From the NCBI GenBank assembly GCA_009917445.1, contig QZEE01000009.1, forward strand, positions 59,839 to 123,838: a DNA stretch of 64,000 nt, in the 5' to 3' direction. This DNA is from a bacterium D16-76 (lineage in GTDB: Bacteria > Bacillota > Clostridia > Oscillospirales > Acutalibacteraceae). Under the pieces are notes generated by a model. It did not search any database and had not been told where the DNA came from. It saw nothing but the letters and a program-made list of their open reading frames with translations. The position numbers and the translations under genes were made by a program. Shown here piece by piece: positions 1-9,026 of the stretch (positions are counted from its first letter, which is position 1; every line of letters starts with the position of its first letter).

Positions 1-3000
1 TACGACGTTGTCTCGCAGGTTGTCATCGCCGTCGCCTTTTACTTCAAAGGGCAGGGTATTATTGGGTTTAATGGTCATCAAGCTTGCGCCGCCCTGGGAC
101 TGCGAATCGGAAAGGACTTTCCCCTCGCCAACCTTATCCCAGCCTGCTAGGGGGTCACTCTGCTGTATCCGGCGGTAAAGGTTAAAGTCACAGCTAATGT
201 TGAACCACAGCATCATGTTCCACAGCAGGCCGTCTTCGGCTGAGCTGGTGGATTCTGGCGTGAGGGAGAATATCATATCGATATCCTCGGTTTTGCCTGT
301 GCCTGTTGCCGTAGTAGGTATTACTGTAGGCTGCAGGCCGGTCTTGCCCAGCACCGCCAGCGACGACACCGTAGTAAACGTGGGCGACTGGAAGGGCGCG
401 CGCATGGGGTTCTTCTGCATGGAGGCGTCGGTGATGTTGTTGGTGAACTCGAAATAATAGGTGGAGCCGCTGCCTAGCTCGTGGCCGGCGTCTTTATACG
501 TTTCGTTTGCGCTGCCCGGGAAGGTGATGACCAGCTTGCCCTCGCGGTTAAGCTCGATTACCACGTTCTTATATATCAGCACATCATCGCTTACGTCGGT
601 GGCGTTGCCGCCTATCATCTGGTACAGCTTGATGTTTTTCTCTAAGAATTCTATCAAGTTCTTTTCGGCTTTATCCCTCTCCTCCGAGGTAGAGGACGGG
701 CTCTTCCAGGTCTGGTACAGCTGCAGGGGCTGCCGGCCGGAGGGGCCGTCCAGTATATTTTCGCTGAACTCTACCCGCACGTCAGCGTCGGCATAGGGCT
801 GGGGCGGCACGGTGCCGGTGCCCGTATTGGGGGCCACGCGGCTAAAGGTGATCTCTGCCGTGGGCGGGGTATTGTCCTCGGTATAGACGGTAAAGTGCTT
901 CACGCTTTCGGAGAAGTTGCCGGGGTTGGCCTGGTCTACCGCTACGTAGTAGAACTCGTAGGCTTTTTCGGACTTCAGGCCGTTAATGGTGGCGTTGGCG
1001 TTTGTATTGCCGGCTGTTTTGATGGAGCCCTTAAAGTCGCCGCCGGTGCCGTTGAACACCTGCATTTTGGCGTGCTCGCTCTTCAAGTAGCCTTCCTCGG
1101 TGCCGTCGCCGTACTGGGGGTCGTCCTGCCAGTTTTGGGGCTTGGCGGGGTACTCCCGGCCAGAGCCTACCTCTACCATGACCCAGTAGATGGTGCCGGG
1201 CTCATTGATAACGCCGGTAACGCCCACGCTGGTGGGGCCCATGGTGGTCTGCTGCATGTCGGTGACAAACTCCGGCGGGGTCTTGTCGCGGGTGGTAAAG
1301 GTCAGCTTGGTTATGCTGGAGCTCTTGATGCCGTCGGAATCGCAGAGCCACAGGTACAGGTCATAGGTGGCTTTCTCGTTAAGCTCCGTCAGGGGGTCCA
1401 GGGGCGTGGTCTGCCCCATGGGGATCTTGCCGTTGACGGGGAAGGTCTCGGTGCGGTTTTTAGCCATGCGGATGCGCCCATAGCCCAAAGCGTCGTCCAA
1501 GTTGGCGTAAGCCAGGAAGTCGTTCTGGGTGGGGGGGGTGCTGCCCTGGGGGTAAAGCACGTAGTACAGGTCGCAGCTCTTGTTGGCCATTACGGTCACG
1601 TCAGACTCGTCGGTCTCGACCACGCTCATGTAGGGCTGGGTGCTAAAGGCCGGCACGATGTCGTCGGGGGTCTCGAAGCGTTCGCTGTACACAGGGCTGA
1701 TATGGCCGCGGGAATCTACCAGCACGGCAGAGACAAAGTAGGTGCCGCTGGCGGTAAGGCCTTTCAAGCCGTCGGGTATGGCGAAGTCTTTATTGGAGGA
1801 CTCGGCCGGGTAATTGCCGGAAAGCAGGAAGCCATCGCCATAAGAGGGGGACATCAGCTTGTGCTGGCCCTCTTCGGTATCGGGGATGGCGCCCACGGCG
1901 GCGGTGGTAAGGCCCCAGTAAATGGTGCCCTGCTTATTGGTGGAGTTGATGCCGTCCGCTGTTGTGGGGGCCACGTTCTCTACCTTGGGGTAGCCGCTCA
2001 AAATCCGGGGCTCCTCTGAGAACTCCTGGGCCTGGGAAGCGTCCATCTCTTCGCCGGAGATCTCGCCTTTCAGGCCCGGGCGGATGGTGATCTTATCAGG
2101 CAGCATGGTGGTGCTGGAACCCTCGGAGTTGATTACCAGGTGGTCAATGTCCCCAGAGCCTTCTACGGACGTGCCCACGTCCAGGTTAACCTCGTCGGCA
2201 GAGGCGTTGACCTCCAGTACGAGCTTGGAGTTTGTGGCCTTTTCGTCTATGGTGACCTTAGAGGCCTGGGCGTCGCCTAAGATCAGCGTGGAGTCCGGGG
2301 TGCGGTTGACCACGTTTTCCAGGTTGCCGGAAAGGGTGAAGCTGTCGCCGGGGTTACCCTCTAAGGAAACATTCAGGATGCCGTACTGGTCCCGGCAGCC
2401 GTCATCTAAGAAAGCGTTGGAGCGGAAAAGGCCGTTGGTGATATGGGTGCGGCCCTCGGTGCGCACGGAAACATACTGGTTGGTGGGCGCGTCGATGATC
2501 AGGGTGTTGGTGTCTACGCCCCGCAGGATCACGCTGTTCTGGCCCAGCTCGCTGGAGCCGCCGCCCGCCACCACAATGCGCCCGCGCACCTGGACGTTTT
2601 CCAGCACTACATCGCCCAGGCTGATGCCGCCGCTGATGTACAGGTCGCCGGTAATGATGGTGTCTTTTAAGACGACATTGGTGCAGTTAATGGTCACGTT
2701 GCCGAAAACGCCGCCGGGGGCATGGGTGCCCGGGGTGTTGATCAGGGATCCGATACCCACGCACATCATCTTGATGGCTTCGCCGCGGGTAAGGTTCTGC
2801 ATGGGCCGGCAGGAGCCGTCCTCATAGCCGTTGATGATGCCGGCACGGATGGCGGCCTTTACGTAGCCCCGGCTCCAGGAGCTGAACTGGCGGCCGTCGG
2901 TAAAGTCGATGATCTCGCCGGGGATCTCGTCCATGCGCATGGTGCGGGCCAGCAGGGTAATGGCCTGCTCGCGGGTGATGGGGGCATAGGGCTCGGCCGT

Positions 3001-3348
3001 GGTATCGGACGTGCCCTGGAAGATGCCCGCGGTGTATGCCTTATTGATGTCCTCATAGAACCAGTCCCAAGGGGTTACATCGGTAAAGGGCATGGTGCCC
3101 ATGTCGTTATAGCCGTAGGCCCGGTTCATCATGGCTACAAACTCGGCGCGGGTGATTACGTTGCCGGTGTTGTAGTTGCCATTGCCGTCGCCCTTTACCA
3201 CGTCCCAGCTTACCATCTTATCGAGATAAGGGGTGAGCCAGTCCGCCGCCGAGGCGGACGGGGTGGGCAATACGGGTACGGAGAGTGCCAGGGACAAGCA
3301 GAGCAGCAAGGCCAGCACTCGTTTGCCAGTACGTTTCAGGATGTTCAT
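1..3348 (-). CDS. Large SLH-domain surface protein, 3' end beyond window
   Basis: A secreted cell-wall-anchored protein; 1116 codons are visible and the frame is still open at base 1, so the C-terminus is missing. Read from the sequence: a signal peptide (residues 1-34, ending in an ASA/A-type cleavage site), then three S-layer homology repeats (about 35-80, 84-140 and 145-200; each has the FTDV...W or TR(A/E/G)E type core), then a repetitive short-strand segment (about 215-330) that looks like a right-handed beta-helix, then several fibronectin/Ig-like stretches around 500-900. SLH repeats are known to bind pyruvylated secondary wall polymer, so the rest should be displayed outside the cell. 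The start is chosen at an ATG preceded by GAGGTAA. It lies downstream of the PilZ/FliK-like genes but across a 186-base gap with hairpins, so co-transcription is uncertain. The ligand is unknown. Confidence 0.85.
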   Translation of the reverse strand, partial: MNILKRTGKRVLALLLCLSLALSVPVLPTPSASAADWLTPYLDKMVSWDVVKGDGNGNYNTGNVITRAEFVAMMNRAYGYNDMGTMPFTDVTPWDWFYEDINKAYTAGIFQGTSDTTAEPYAPITREQAITLLARTMRMDEIPGEIIDFTDGRQFSSWSRGYVKAAIRAGIINGYEDGSCRPMQNLTRGEAIKMMCVGIGSLINTPGTHAPGGVFGNVTINCTNVVLKDTIITGDLYISGGISLGDVVLENVQVRGRIVVAGGGSSELGQNSVILRGVDTNTLIIDAPTNQYVSVRTEGRTHITNGLFRSNAFLDDGCRDQYGILNVSLEGNPGDSFTLSGNLENVVNRTPDSTLILGDAQASKVTIDEKATNSKLVLEVNASADEVNLDVGTSVEGSGDIDHLVINSEGSSTTMLPDKITIRPGLKGEISGEEMDASQAQEFSEEPRILSGYPKVENVAPTTADGINSTNKQGTIYWGLTTAAVGAIPDTEEGQHKLMSPSYGDGFLLSGNYPAESSNKDFAIPDGLKGLTASGTYFVSAVLVDSRGHISPVYSERFETPDDIVPAFSTQPYMSVVETDESDVTVMANKSCDLYYVLYPQGSTPPTQNDFLAYANLDDALGYGRIRMAKNRTETFPVNGKIPMGQTTPLDPLTELNEKATYDLYLWLCDSDGIKSSSITKLTFTTRDKTPPEFVTDMQQTTMGPTSVGVTGVINEPGTIYWVMVEVGSGREYPAKPQNWQDDPQYGDGTEEGYLKSEHAKMQVFNGTGGDFKGSIKTAGNTNANATINGLKSEKAYEFYYVAVDQANPGNFSESVKHFTVYTEDNTPPTAEITFSRVAPNTGTGTVPPQPYADADVRVEFSENILDGPSGRQPLQLYQTWKSPSSTSEERDKAEKNLIEFLEKNIKLYQMIGGNATDVSDDVLIYKNVVIELNREGKLVITFPGSANETYKDAGHELGSGSTYYFEFTNNITDASMQKNPMRAPFQSPTFTTVSSLAVLGKTGLQPTVIPTTATGTGKTEDIDMIFSLTPESTSSAEDGLLWNMMLWFNISCDFNLYRRIQQSDPLAGWDKVGEGKVLSDSQSQGGASLMTIKPNNTLPFEVKGDGDDNLRDNVV

Positions 3349-3534
3349 AGCGGTTACCTCATCTTGGTCGTGGCAGGGGGGCCTGCCGGTTTTTTCGGGC
3401 GGAGCTCTTTGTGCTTTTATCCCCCCTGCGGCCCGGGGCCTGCCCGCGCCCAGTGAAAAGGGACGGGCAGGCCAAGGGCCAGAAGGGGGTGCAAACGCGG
3501 AAACCAAAGCGCGGGGCGGGGGCGAAAGCCCCCC
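3349..3534. other. Intergenic region with GC-rich hairpins
   Basis: It holds an inverted repeat built on GGCCTGCCCG / CGGGCAGGCC (about 3438-3475) and a GGGGGCTTTCGCCCCC hairpin directly after the PilZ stop codon (about 3517-3534). Neither is followed by a clear U-tract, so termination is possible but unproven. No coding signal is seen. Confidence 0.4.
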
Positions 3535-4158
3535 TTATGACGCCTGGTTTTCGCGGATATGCCGGATTTGGGCGCGGAAGACGGCCTCGCGCACGAGGCT
3601 TTCTTCTTCGTCGATCATGTCTACAAACTTGGCGGCGTACAGGATGTATTCGCCGTTGCTGCCGCCTTTGCGAAGGACCTGGCACTTTACCAGCAGGGGT
3701 GCGGTGCGGGTGATGGGTATGACGACCTCTACAATATCCCCCGGCTGGAAAGCCAGGGTGCAGTAAAAGGAGATGCCGCCGCCGGAAAGGTCGTTGGCCC
3801 GTATGGCCGCCCGGGCCCGGGAGGGGCCGGACAGGGGGTAGCAGTAGCTGGTAAAATCTACAGGCATGCGCAGGTTGGTGCGCACGCTTTCTTCTTTTAG
3901 CTCTCGCAGCGTGGTAAAGGTTACCACGTCGCCTTCGTCGCAGTCGATTACCCGGCCCAATATGGCGGGCTGGCCTTCTTGGGTGGGCACCACCTGCAGC
4001 TTATTGGTGCGCAGCACCTCTTTTACGCTGCCTTCGGTGATCCTTACCTTCCACGTGGTTTCCTGCTTGGATTCCAGCCGGCCTTTTGCCAGCACGCGGG
4101 ACATGCTGTCCATGAGCATGCAGTCGGTGGTGTCTTTTTTCTTTTTACCAAAGATCAT
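3535..4158 (-). CDS. PilZ domain (c-di-GMP receptor) protein
   Basis: A 207-residue soluble protein. The C-terminal half is a PilZ domain with both c-di-GMP signature motifs visible: RxxxR at residues 93-97 (RTNLR) and DxSxxG at 123-128 (DLSGGG). The N-terminal ~90 residues resemble the YcgR-N type beta-barrel found in flagellar-brake proteins, which I infer from layout rather than a motif. PilZ proteins bind cyclic di-GMP and typically slow flagellar rotation or switch surface behaviour. The start codon overlaps the stop of the upstream FlhB-like gene in an ATGA, so the two are translationally coupled. The gene therefore sits in a motility-associated unit with FliK-like and FlhB-like proteins. 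The exact target (motor, secretion or the SLH protein) cannot be read from sequence. Confidence 0.87.
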   Translation of the reverse strand: MIFGKKKKDTTDCMLMDSMSRVLAKGRLESKQETTWKVRITEGSVKEVLRTNKLQVVPTQEGQPAILGRVIDCDEGDVVTFTTLRELKEESVRTNLRMPVDFTSYCYPLSGPSRARAAIRANDLSGGGISFYCTLAFQPGDIVEVVIPITRTAPLLVKCQVLRKGGSNGEYILYAAKFVDMIDEEESLVREAVFRAQIRHIRENQAS

Positions 4159-4538
4159 GGTGTTTCCTCCTTTGCCTCCTCCCCGGGGGCAGGCTGGGGT
4201 GCCGCCTCTTCAGGAAGGGGGGGCTGGGCCTGCCGCCGGCCCCGGGTGGGATCGCCCGGGTCGAAATTCAAAAAGTATACGTAGATCTCTACCACCGCCC
4301 GGTACAGCTCCTCCGGGATCTCCTGCCCCAGCTCCAGCTGGGAAAGGATGGTGGCCAAAGAATTGTCCTCGTAAATGGGTACGCCGCTTTCGCCGGCTAC
4401 GTCCACAATCCGTTCCGCCAGGTGGCCCATGCCCGCGGCCACCACTACGGGGGCCTGGTCCATAACGCCGTACTGCAGGGCCACGGCCCGTTTGGCGGCG
4501 GGGCGGGGGTCCGGCTCGTTAGACCTTGACATCGACAC
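4155..4538 (-). CDS. FlhB C-terminal-domain-like protein (YlqH type)
   Basis: A 127-residue protein matching only the cytoplasmic CC domain of the type III export switch FlhB/EscU: conserved runs VALQYG, AAGMGHLAERI and GVPIYED, followed by the IPEELY segment at about residues 75-81. It has no membrane segments and no NPTH autocleavage motif, so it corresponds to the part of FlhB that follows the cleavage site. Such stand-alone proteins (B. subtilis YlqH) are known next to a FliK-like partner. Here it overlaps the upstream FliK-like gene by 20 bases and the downstream PilZ gene by 4. A Pro/Glu-rich tail (about 100-127) is extra. A role in hook-length or export substrate switching is inferred from family and context. 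Confidence 0.82.
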   Translation of the reverse strand: MSMSRSNEPDPRPAAKRAVALQYGVMDQAPVVVAAGMGHLAERIVDVAGESGVPIYEDNSLATILSQLELGQEIPEELYRAVVEIYVYFLNFDPGDPTRGRRQAQPPLPEEAAPQPAPGEEAKEETP

Positions 4539-5937
4539 CAGTCATCACCCTTTCAAATAATTTTGGGAACGCGTCGGAAATCTTCAAAGCCCGGCGCAGG
4601 GGGCCTACCCGGATATCCCCGGCCCGCAGGCCGTTGCGTTCCAGGATATCCCCCAGGGAGCGGCTGACCTCGCCGGAATGGGCGGCGACGCTCTCGGGGC
4701 AGGCCACGTTCATGGAGGTGCGGCCCCCGCCGCTGTCGATGAGCAGGTCAAAGGCCCCCAGGCCTTCTATGTCCATTTTGATCAGGATGCGGGGGGACGG
4801 GGCCTGCCCGCTTTGGCCTTTGTCCTCATCGGGGTCTACCCACATTTCGGAGAACACCGCCTTGTCGTCCCACTGGAAGGGGAGCAGCAGGTGCTTTAGG
4901 GGCATGTACACGCTTTCGTTTACCAGGATGGAGGCCATGATGTTTTTTAGGGCCTCCTGGGTCTGCATATTGGCTTCGCCCCCTAAGGCCCGGCCGGTAA
5001 GCTGGGTAAGGTGCTGGGCAAAGCGGTCGGTCCCGGCGGCTTTCATAAACTCTGTGTCTTTTAAAAGGCGCAGGATGTCTTCGTCGGAAAGCTTATCCAG
5101 GTCACCGGGGAAGATGCCGTAGCCGTTTAAGTGGCGGAAGGCCGCTATCATTTCCGGCTCGCTGCCGTTTTCGTAGCGCACCATGTCCAGGGTGAGCATG
5201 GAAAGGAGGGTGCGGGCCCGGCCGTGGTCGTGGGTGGTGCTGACATAGTTGGAGATGAGGGGGAACACCTGGTCCCGCAGGAGCTGCAGGTTGCCCTGGC
5301 GGTCCCCGGCGGCCACGCCGTTTTCCATCTGGGCGGCGGTGTCCAGCAGGCGGCTGGACCAATGGGAGGGCAGGGACTGGGTCATATCGTACAGGGTGCG
5401 CACCATGCGGCCCTCTAAGTGGCCGGTGGAGGAATAGTCGCTGTACTGGCGCAGGAACTGCAGGATTTCTGTGCGGAGCATCTCAGACCCGGAACGGTTG
5501 TAGGCCGTGCGCAGGGCCTGGAACAAGGCGCCCCCGAACCGGCTGCCGCTTTGCAGCTGGCCCTTTAAGAACTCCATGAGCTTTGCCTCGTCCATCTGCA
5601 TGTATTCCAGGAACTGGGCCATTTCCACCGCCAGCCCCTCGCTGATGCCGGAGCTGACCTGCAGGCCCCGCCCCAAGATCTGCAGGAAAGCGGTGGCTGT
5701 GTCCGGCGCGTTGCGCAGGCGCTGCACAAAGGTGAGGAAGTTGGATTCATACCGCAGATGCTGGGACCGCACGGCGTCCCCGGCCTGCTGCTGGTCGGTG
5801 CGCTGGTCGGCCCTGGTTACCCGGGTGGGGTCCACCACGTTCTGGATATTGGTGTCCCGGGGGGTAATGGGCTGGCTGCGGGCCCCTGCATTATCATAAT
5901 TGGGCACCGGGTTGGTTGGTCTCAAGATTTCGGGCAT
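4519..5937 (-). CDS. FliK-like hook-length-control related protein (YlqG type)
   Basis: A 472-residue, mostly helical, Gln/Leu-rich protein with no signal peptide. The last ~110 residues (PRILIKMDIEGLGAFDLLI onward) have the LG-x-(V/F)-x-(V/L) pattern of the Flg_hook C-terminal domain, and the long middle has no recognisable motif. The pairing with a stand-alone FlhB-C-like gene downstream (20-base overlap) matches the B. subtilis ylqG-ylqH order. That makes a FliK-type substrate-specificity function the best guess. The N-terminal 60 residues are polar and disordered-looking. It is the first gene of the ylqG-ylqH-PilZ unit and is read divergently from cheA. Confidence 0.6.
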   Translation of the reverse strand: MPEILRPTNPVPNYDNAGARSQPITPRDTNIQNVVDPTRVTRADQRTDQQQAGDAVRSQHLRYESNFLTFVQRLRNAPDTATAFLQILGRGLQVSSGISEGLAVEMAQFLEYMQMDEAKLMEFLKGQLQSGSRFGGALFQALRTAYNRSGSEMLRTEILQFLRQYSDYSSTGHLEGRMVRTLYDMTQSLPSHWSSRLLDTAAQMENGVAAGDRQGNLQLLRDQVFPLISNYVSTTHDHGRARTLLSMLTLDMVRYENGSEPEMIAAFRHLNGYGIFPGDLDKLSDEDILRLLKDTEFMKAAGTDRFAQHLTQLTGRALGGEANMQTQEALKNIMASILVNESVYMPLKHLLLPFQWDDKAVFSEMWVDPDEDKGQSGQAPSPRILIKMDIEGLGAFDLLIDSGGGRTSMNVACPESVAAHSGEVSRSLGDILERNGLRAGDIRVGPLRRALKISDAFPKLFERVMTGVDVKV

Positions 5938-6380
5938 GGTATCGACTCCTTGGCGCAGAGGGCCGTTTATCCGCCCCGCGCATAGTGGTGCGCAGGCCCC
6001 CTCGGCGCTTTTTTGCGGCGCCCGGCGGTCTGCGTAGTTTTTACGGTTTTTACTTGGGTGGGCCTCAGGGCCCTGCCCTGAGAACCCGCTTAAGGGGCCC
6101 CGCCCCTTAAGGATCCCCCGCTGCGCTTTTCGCGGTTTGGGCTGCCTGCGGGGGGCCGCCCCCTGCCCGCGCCGTGGGGCGGGGTGTGGGCCTGGCCCTT
6201 TTTATAATGTTATTTATTGCACAAAGTCTTATTTTCCATAAAAGACTGCCGATTAACTAACTAAGGGAACCGCGTTTTTACGCGGATGCGCCCCCGTGAA
6301 CGGGCGGCCCCGGGCTGCCTGGGGTTGGATCTACTGGCTTTGCAGGTCCCGAATTCTATTACAGAAAAGGTGGAAACGAT
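5938..6380. promoter_or_regulatory. Divergent regulatory region ahead of cheA, with structured leader
   Basis: About 440 bases between the FliK-like gene and cheA. It contains one copy of the chain-of-hairpins repeat (6064-6130). It then has a sigma-28-like -10 element GCCGATTA at 6248-6255, one mismatch from GCCGATAA, with only a poor -35 (TTAT, 6229-6232) 15 bases upstream. Short hairpins follow (CGCGTTTTTACGCG; CCCGTGAACGGG) before the cheA ribosome site. I looked for a c-di-GMP-I riboswitch core and did not find one. There is no coding signal. Confidence 0.35.
6064..6130 (+). repeat. Chain-of-hairpins intergenic repeat, copy A
   Basis: Stem 1 at 6064-6082 (CTCAGGG/CCCTGAG), spacer AACCCG, stem 2 at 6089-6111 (CTTAAGGGGC/GCCCCTTAAG), then GGATCC and a CGCTGCGCTTTT tail. 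It has the same architecture as the copies at 11018, 26531, 28463, 31264, 36111, 38134 (minus) and 41431. Confidence 0.8.
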
Positions 6381-8471
6381 ATGGGCAACGATATGATGGA
6401 AGCTTATTTGTATGAAATGAATACGCTTCTCGAGCAGCTGGACGACATTGTCCTGGCCGCAGAGGAGGCCAAGACCTTCTCCCAGGAAGACGTAAACGAG
6501 ATCTTCCGCATCATGCATACCTTCAAGGGCTCCTCTGCCATGATGGAGTTTAACACCCTGATGACGGTGGCCCACCGTATAGAGGATATGTTCTTTATCA
6601 TCCGCGACAAAGGCATGGATGTGGTGGCCGAAAACCTGCGGCCCGAGCTCTTTGAGCTGGTCTTCCATTCCATCGATTTCTTCCGCGGGGAGATTGAGAA
6701 GCTGGAAAATGACCAACCTCTCACAGAAGATATCGACAACATATTGGCGAATATTAATAGGTTCTCAAATAAAATTCAAGGCAAAGAGGCTGAAGAGGCC
6801 GCGGAAGAGCCTGCCGCGCCTGCCGGGGACGCCCCCTCTGCCGGCAGCGAGGAAATGTTTGGCAGCGACGAGTTCCCCTATGGCATCCGGGTCTTCTTCC
6901 AGGAGGGCTGCGGCATGGAGAACCTGCGCTCGTTTATGGTGCTTAACGCTGTGCGGGACCTTTGCGAGCCCGGACAGATGGACTGCTGGCCCGCCGACGT
7001 GGAGACAAACCCCGACACCGCCTCTTTTGTGGCGGAAAAGGGCTTCTTTGTACGGTTTGCCACCCCTGAGCTGCGGGATTTGGCCCTGCCCCTGGTAGCG
7101 GAGACGGGCTCGGTACAGGAGTACACCCCCTTTGACCATGTGGCCGCCGCGCCCGCGCCCGCAGAGGCCCCGGCCCCCGCACCCCAGAACGAGGTGCAGG
7201 CCGCCCCGGCTGCGGCCCCGGCGCCCGCACCCCAGGCACCGGCTAACGGCGGCAGCAAGCAGCCGCCCCAGGCTCAGCACAACAAGGAGAGCTTGATCAG
7301 CGTAAACCTTTCGAAGCTGGACGAGCTGCAGGCGGTTGTGGGCGAGATCGTGATTACGGAGTCTATGGTGACCGCTTCGCCGGATTTGAAGGGCTTGAAG
7401 CTGGACAGCTTTACCCAGGCCGCCCGGCAGCTGCGCTCCCTTACGGACCAGCTGCAGGATGTTTCCATGGCCCTGCGCATGGTGGCGGTTTCCGCTACGT
7501 TCCAGAAGATGCGCCGTATTGTGCGGGACATGAGCAAGAAGCTGGGCAAGGAAGTCACCCTGACTTTGGAGGGCGAAGACACGGAGGTCGACAAGACCAT
7601 TGTGGACAGCATTGGCGACCCCATTATGCATATTGTGCGCAACTCTATGGACCACGGCATTGAGGAGCACGTCGAGGACCGCATCCGGGCCGGCAAGGAC
7701 CCGGTGGGCAATATCACCCTTTCTGCCCGCCATACCGGCAGCGAGGTTATCATTCAAGTTATTGACGACGGCCAGGGCGCCGATGACGACGCTATTTTGA
7801 ACAAAGCTATCCGCCAGGGGCTGGCTGCCCCGGGGGTGGATTACTCCCATAAGGATATTTTGAATTTCCTGTTGATGCCCGGCTTCTCTACCAACACCGA
7901 GGTTACGGAGTTCTCCGGCCGCGGCGTGGGTATGGACGTGGTGAAGTCCAACGTGGAGAGCGTGGGCGGCACGGTTACTATTACCAGTGAGAAGGGCCAC
8001 GGCATGACTACCACGCTGAAGATCCCCCTGACCATGGCCATTATGGACGGCATGGAGGTGAAGGTGGGCCGGTCTACCTTTACGGTGCCTATCCAGAACA
8101 TCCGGCAGATTTTCCGCGTTACGGACGACCAGATCATCCACGACGCCGCCCGGGGCGAGATGATCGAGATTATGGACAATTTCTACTCCATTGTCCGGGC
8201 CAAGGAGTTCTACCAGATGATGGACGGCGTGGACAGCTTTGGCGACGGCATCCTCTTGTGGGTGGAAAGCGGCGATACCTCCTTCTGCCTGTTTGTGGAT
8301 GAGCTGATCGGCGAGCAGCAGGTGGTGGTAAAGCCCCTGCCCGGCTATGTTACCGACTTTGGCATACGGGATTACGGCGTGGGCGGCTGCACCATTCTGG
8401 GCGACGGCAGCATCAGCATTATCCTGGAGGTTTCCAGCATCTACGCTATGGCGCAGAGCTATGCACATTAA
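6381..8471 (+). CDS. cheA: Chemotaxis histidine kinase CheA
   Basis: A 696-residue cytoplasmic kinase that autophosphorylates in response to chemoreceptor arrays and passes phosphate to CheY and CheB. Domains in order: Hpt/P1 (1-105) with the phospho-acceptor His46 in HTFKGSS; a P2-like region (about 155-245); an Ala/Pro-rich linker (250-300); P3 dimerisation (about 302-370); the P4 ATPase with N-box VRNSMDHGIE near 418 and a GRGVGMDVV G-box; and a CheW-like P5 from about 555. The length is normal for the family. The start is an ATG behind AAAGGTGG. It heads a cheA-W-R-B cluster with gaps of 60 bases or less until cheB (107 bases). CheY, CheC and CheD are not in the cluster, so the response regulator must be encoded elsewhere. 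Confidence 0.97.
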   Translation: MGNDMMEAYLYEMNTLLEQLDDIVLAAEEAKTFSQEDVNEIFRIMHTFKGSSAMMEFNTLMTVAHRIEDMFFIIRDKGMDVVAENLRPELFELVFHSIDFFRGEIEKLENDQPLTEDIDNILANINRFSNKIQGKEAEEAAEEPAAPAGDAPSAGSEEMFGSDEFPYGIRVFFQEGCGMENLRSFMVLNAVRDLCEPGQMDCWPADVETNPDTASFVAEKGFFVRFATPELRDLALPLVAETGSVQEYTPFDHVAAAPAPAEAPAPAPQNEVQAAPAAAPAPAPQAPANGGSKQPPQAQHNKESLISVNLSKLDELQAVVGEIVITESMVTASPDLKGLKLDSFTQAARQLRSLTDQLQDVSMALRMVAVSATFQKMRRIVRDMSKKLGKEVTLTLEGEDTEVDKTIVDSIGDPIMHIVRNSMDHGIEEHVEDRIRAGKDPVGNITLSARHTGSEVIIQVIDDGQGADDDAILNKAIRQGLAAPGVDYSHKDILNFLLMPGFSTNTEVTEFSGRGVGMDVVKSNVESVGGTVTITSEKGHGMTTTLKIPLTMAIMDGMEVKVGRSTFTVPIQNIRQIFRVTDDQIIHDAARGEMIEIMDNFYSIVRAKEFYQMMDGVDSFGDGILLWVESGDTSFCLFVDELIGEQQVVVKPLPGYVTDFGIRDYGVGGCTILGDGSISIILEVSSIYAMAQSYAH

Positions 8472-8531
8472 GCGCGGCGCTTTTTGATATTTCGATGCCC
8501 GCAAATCCACAAGGAAAGGACTTGACTAGTT

Positions 8532-9026
8532 ATGTCTCAGGAAAATGGCTTGTTTGCCCGCAACGACGAACAGCAGGCGGCTACCGATGACCAGGTGCAG
8601 GTGGACATGGACAAATACCTGGTGGTTTCTTCGGCCGGGGTGCTGTATGGGGTGAAGACCCAGTACATCAACACCATCCTTACGGAGATTTCCATTACCT
8701 GGCTGCCTGTGCTGCCCCAGCACATCCGCGGGGTAATCAACCTTAGGGGCGCGGTGGTGCCTATTTTAGACTTCCGGCTGCTTTTGGGCCAAGAGGCTGG
8801 GGAAAAATCCTGCACCATTGTGCTGGAAAAGGACGGTACGCAGATCGGCATTATGGTGGACGAGGTGGACCAGACGGTGGACATCGAGCAAGGCCACATC
8901 CTGCCCGTCCCCTCCCAGCAGACGGCTGGGGAATCTAAGCTGGTGTCCGGCATGTGCACCCTGCCTAACCAGAACGGCACCCTGATGGTGCTGGATTGCG
9001 AGCCTTTGTTCCATGGCCAGCTCTAA
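8532..9026 (+). CDS. cheW: Chemotaxis adaptor CheW
   Basis: A 164-residue single CheW-domain scaffold linking chemoreceptors to CheA. The sequence shows the SH3-like fold signature VSSAGVLYGVKTQYI near the N-terminus, the HIRGVINLRG motif (about residues 66-75) and VPILDFR, all diagnostic. About 25 polar residues precede the domain. The ATG follows an AAGGAAAGGA ribosome site by about 10 bases. It lies 60 bases after cheA and its 3' end overlaps cheR by 14 bases, implying co-translation. Confidence 0.96.
   Translation: MSQENGLFARNDEQQAATDDQVQVDMDKYLVVSSAGVLYGVKTQYINTILTEISITWLPVLPQHIRGVINLRGAVVPILDFRLLLGQEAGEKSCTIVLEKDGTQIGIMVDEVDQTVDIEQGHILPVPSQQTAGESKLVSGMCTLPNQNGTLMVLDCEPLFHGQL

Noticed and set aside
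895..2019. 374-codon plus-strand frame rich in Gly/Val/Ala/His
   Set aside because: It is antisense to the SLH protein, whose minus-strand frame has recognisable domains; the plus-strand product is low-complexity with no motif and no ribosome site.
6241..6380. Possible c-di-GMP riboswitch ahead of cheA
   Set aside because: Short hairpins are present, but the conserved GEMM core and tetraloop-receptor elements are not seen.
6765..8510. 581-codon minus-strand frame
   Set aside because: It is opposite cheA, whose Hpt, ATPase and CheW domains are unmistakable. The His/Leu/Ala-rich product is a GC-rich shadow.
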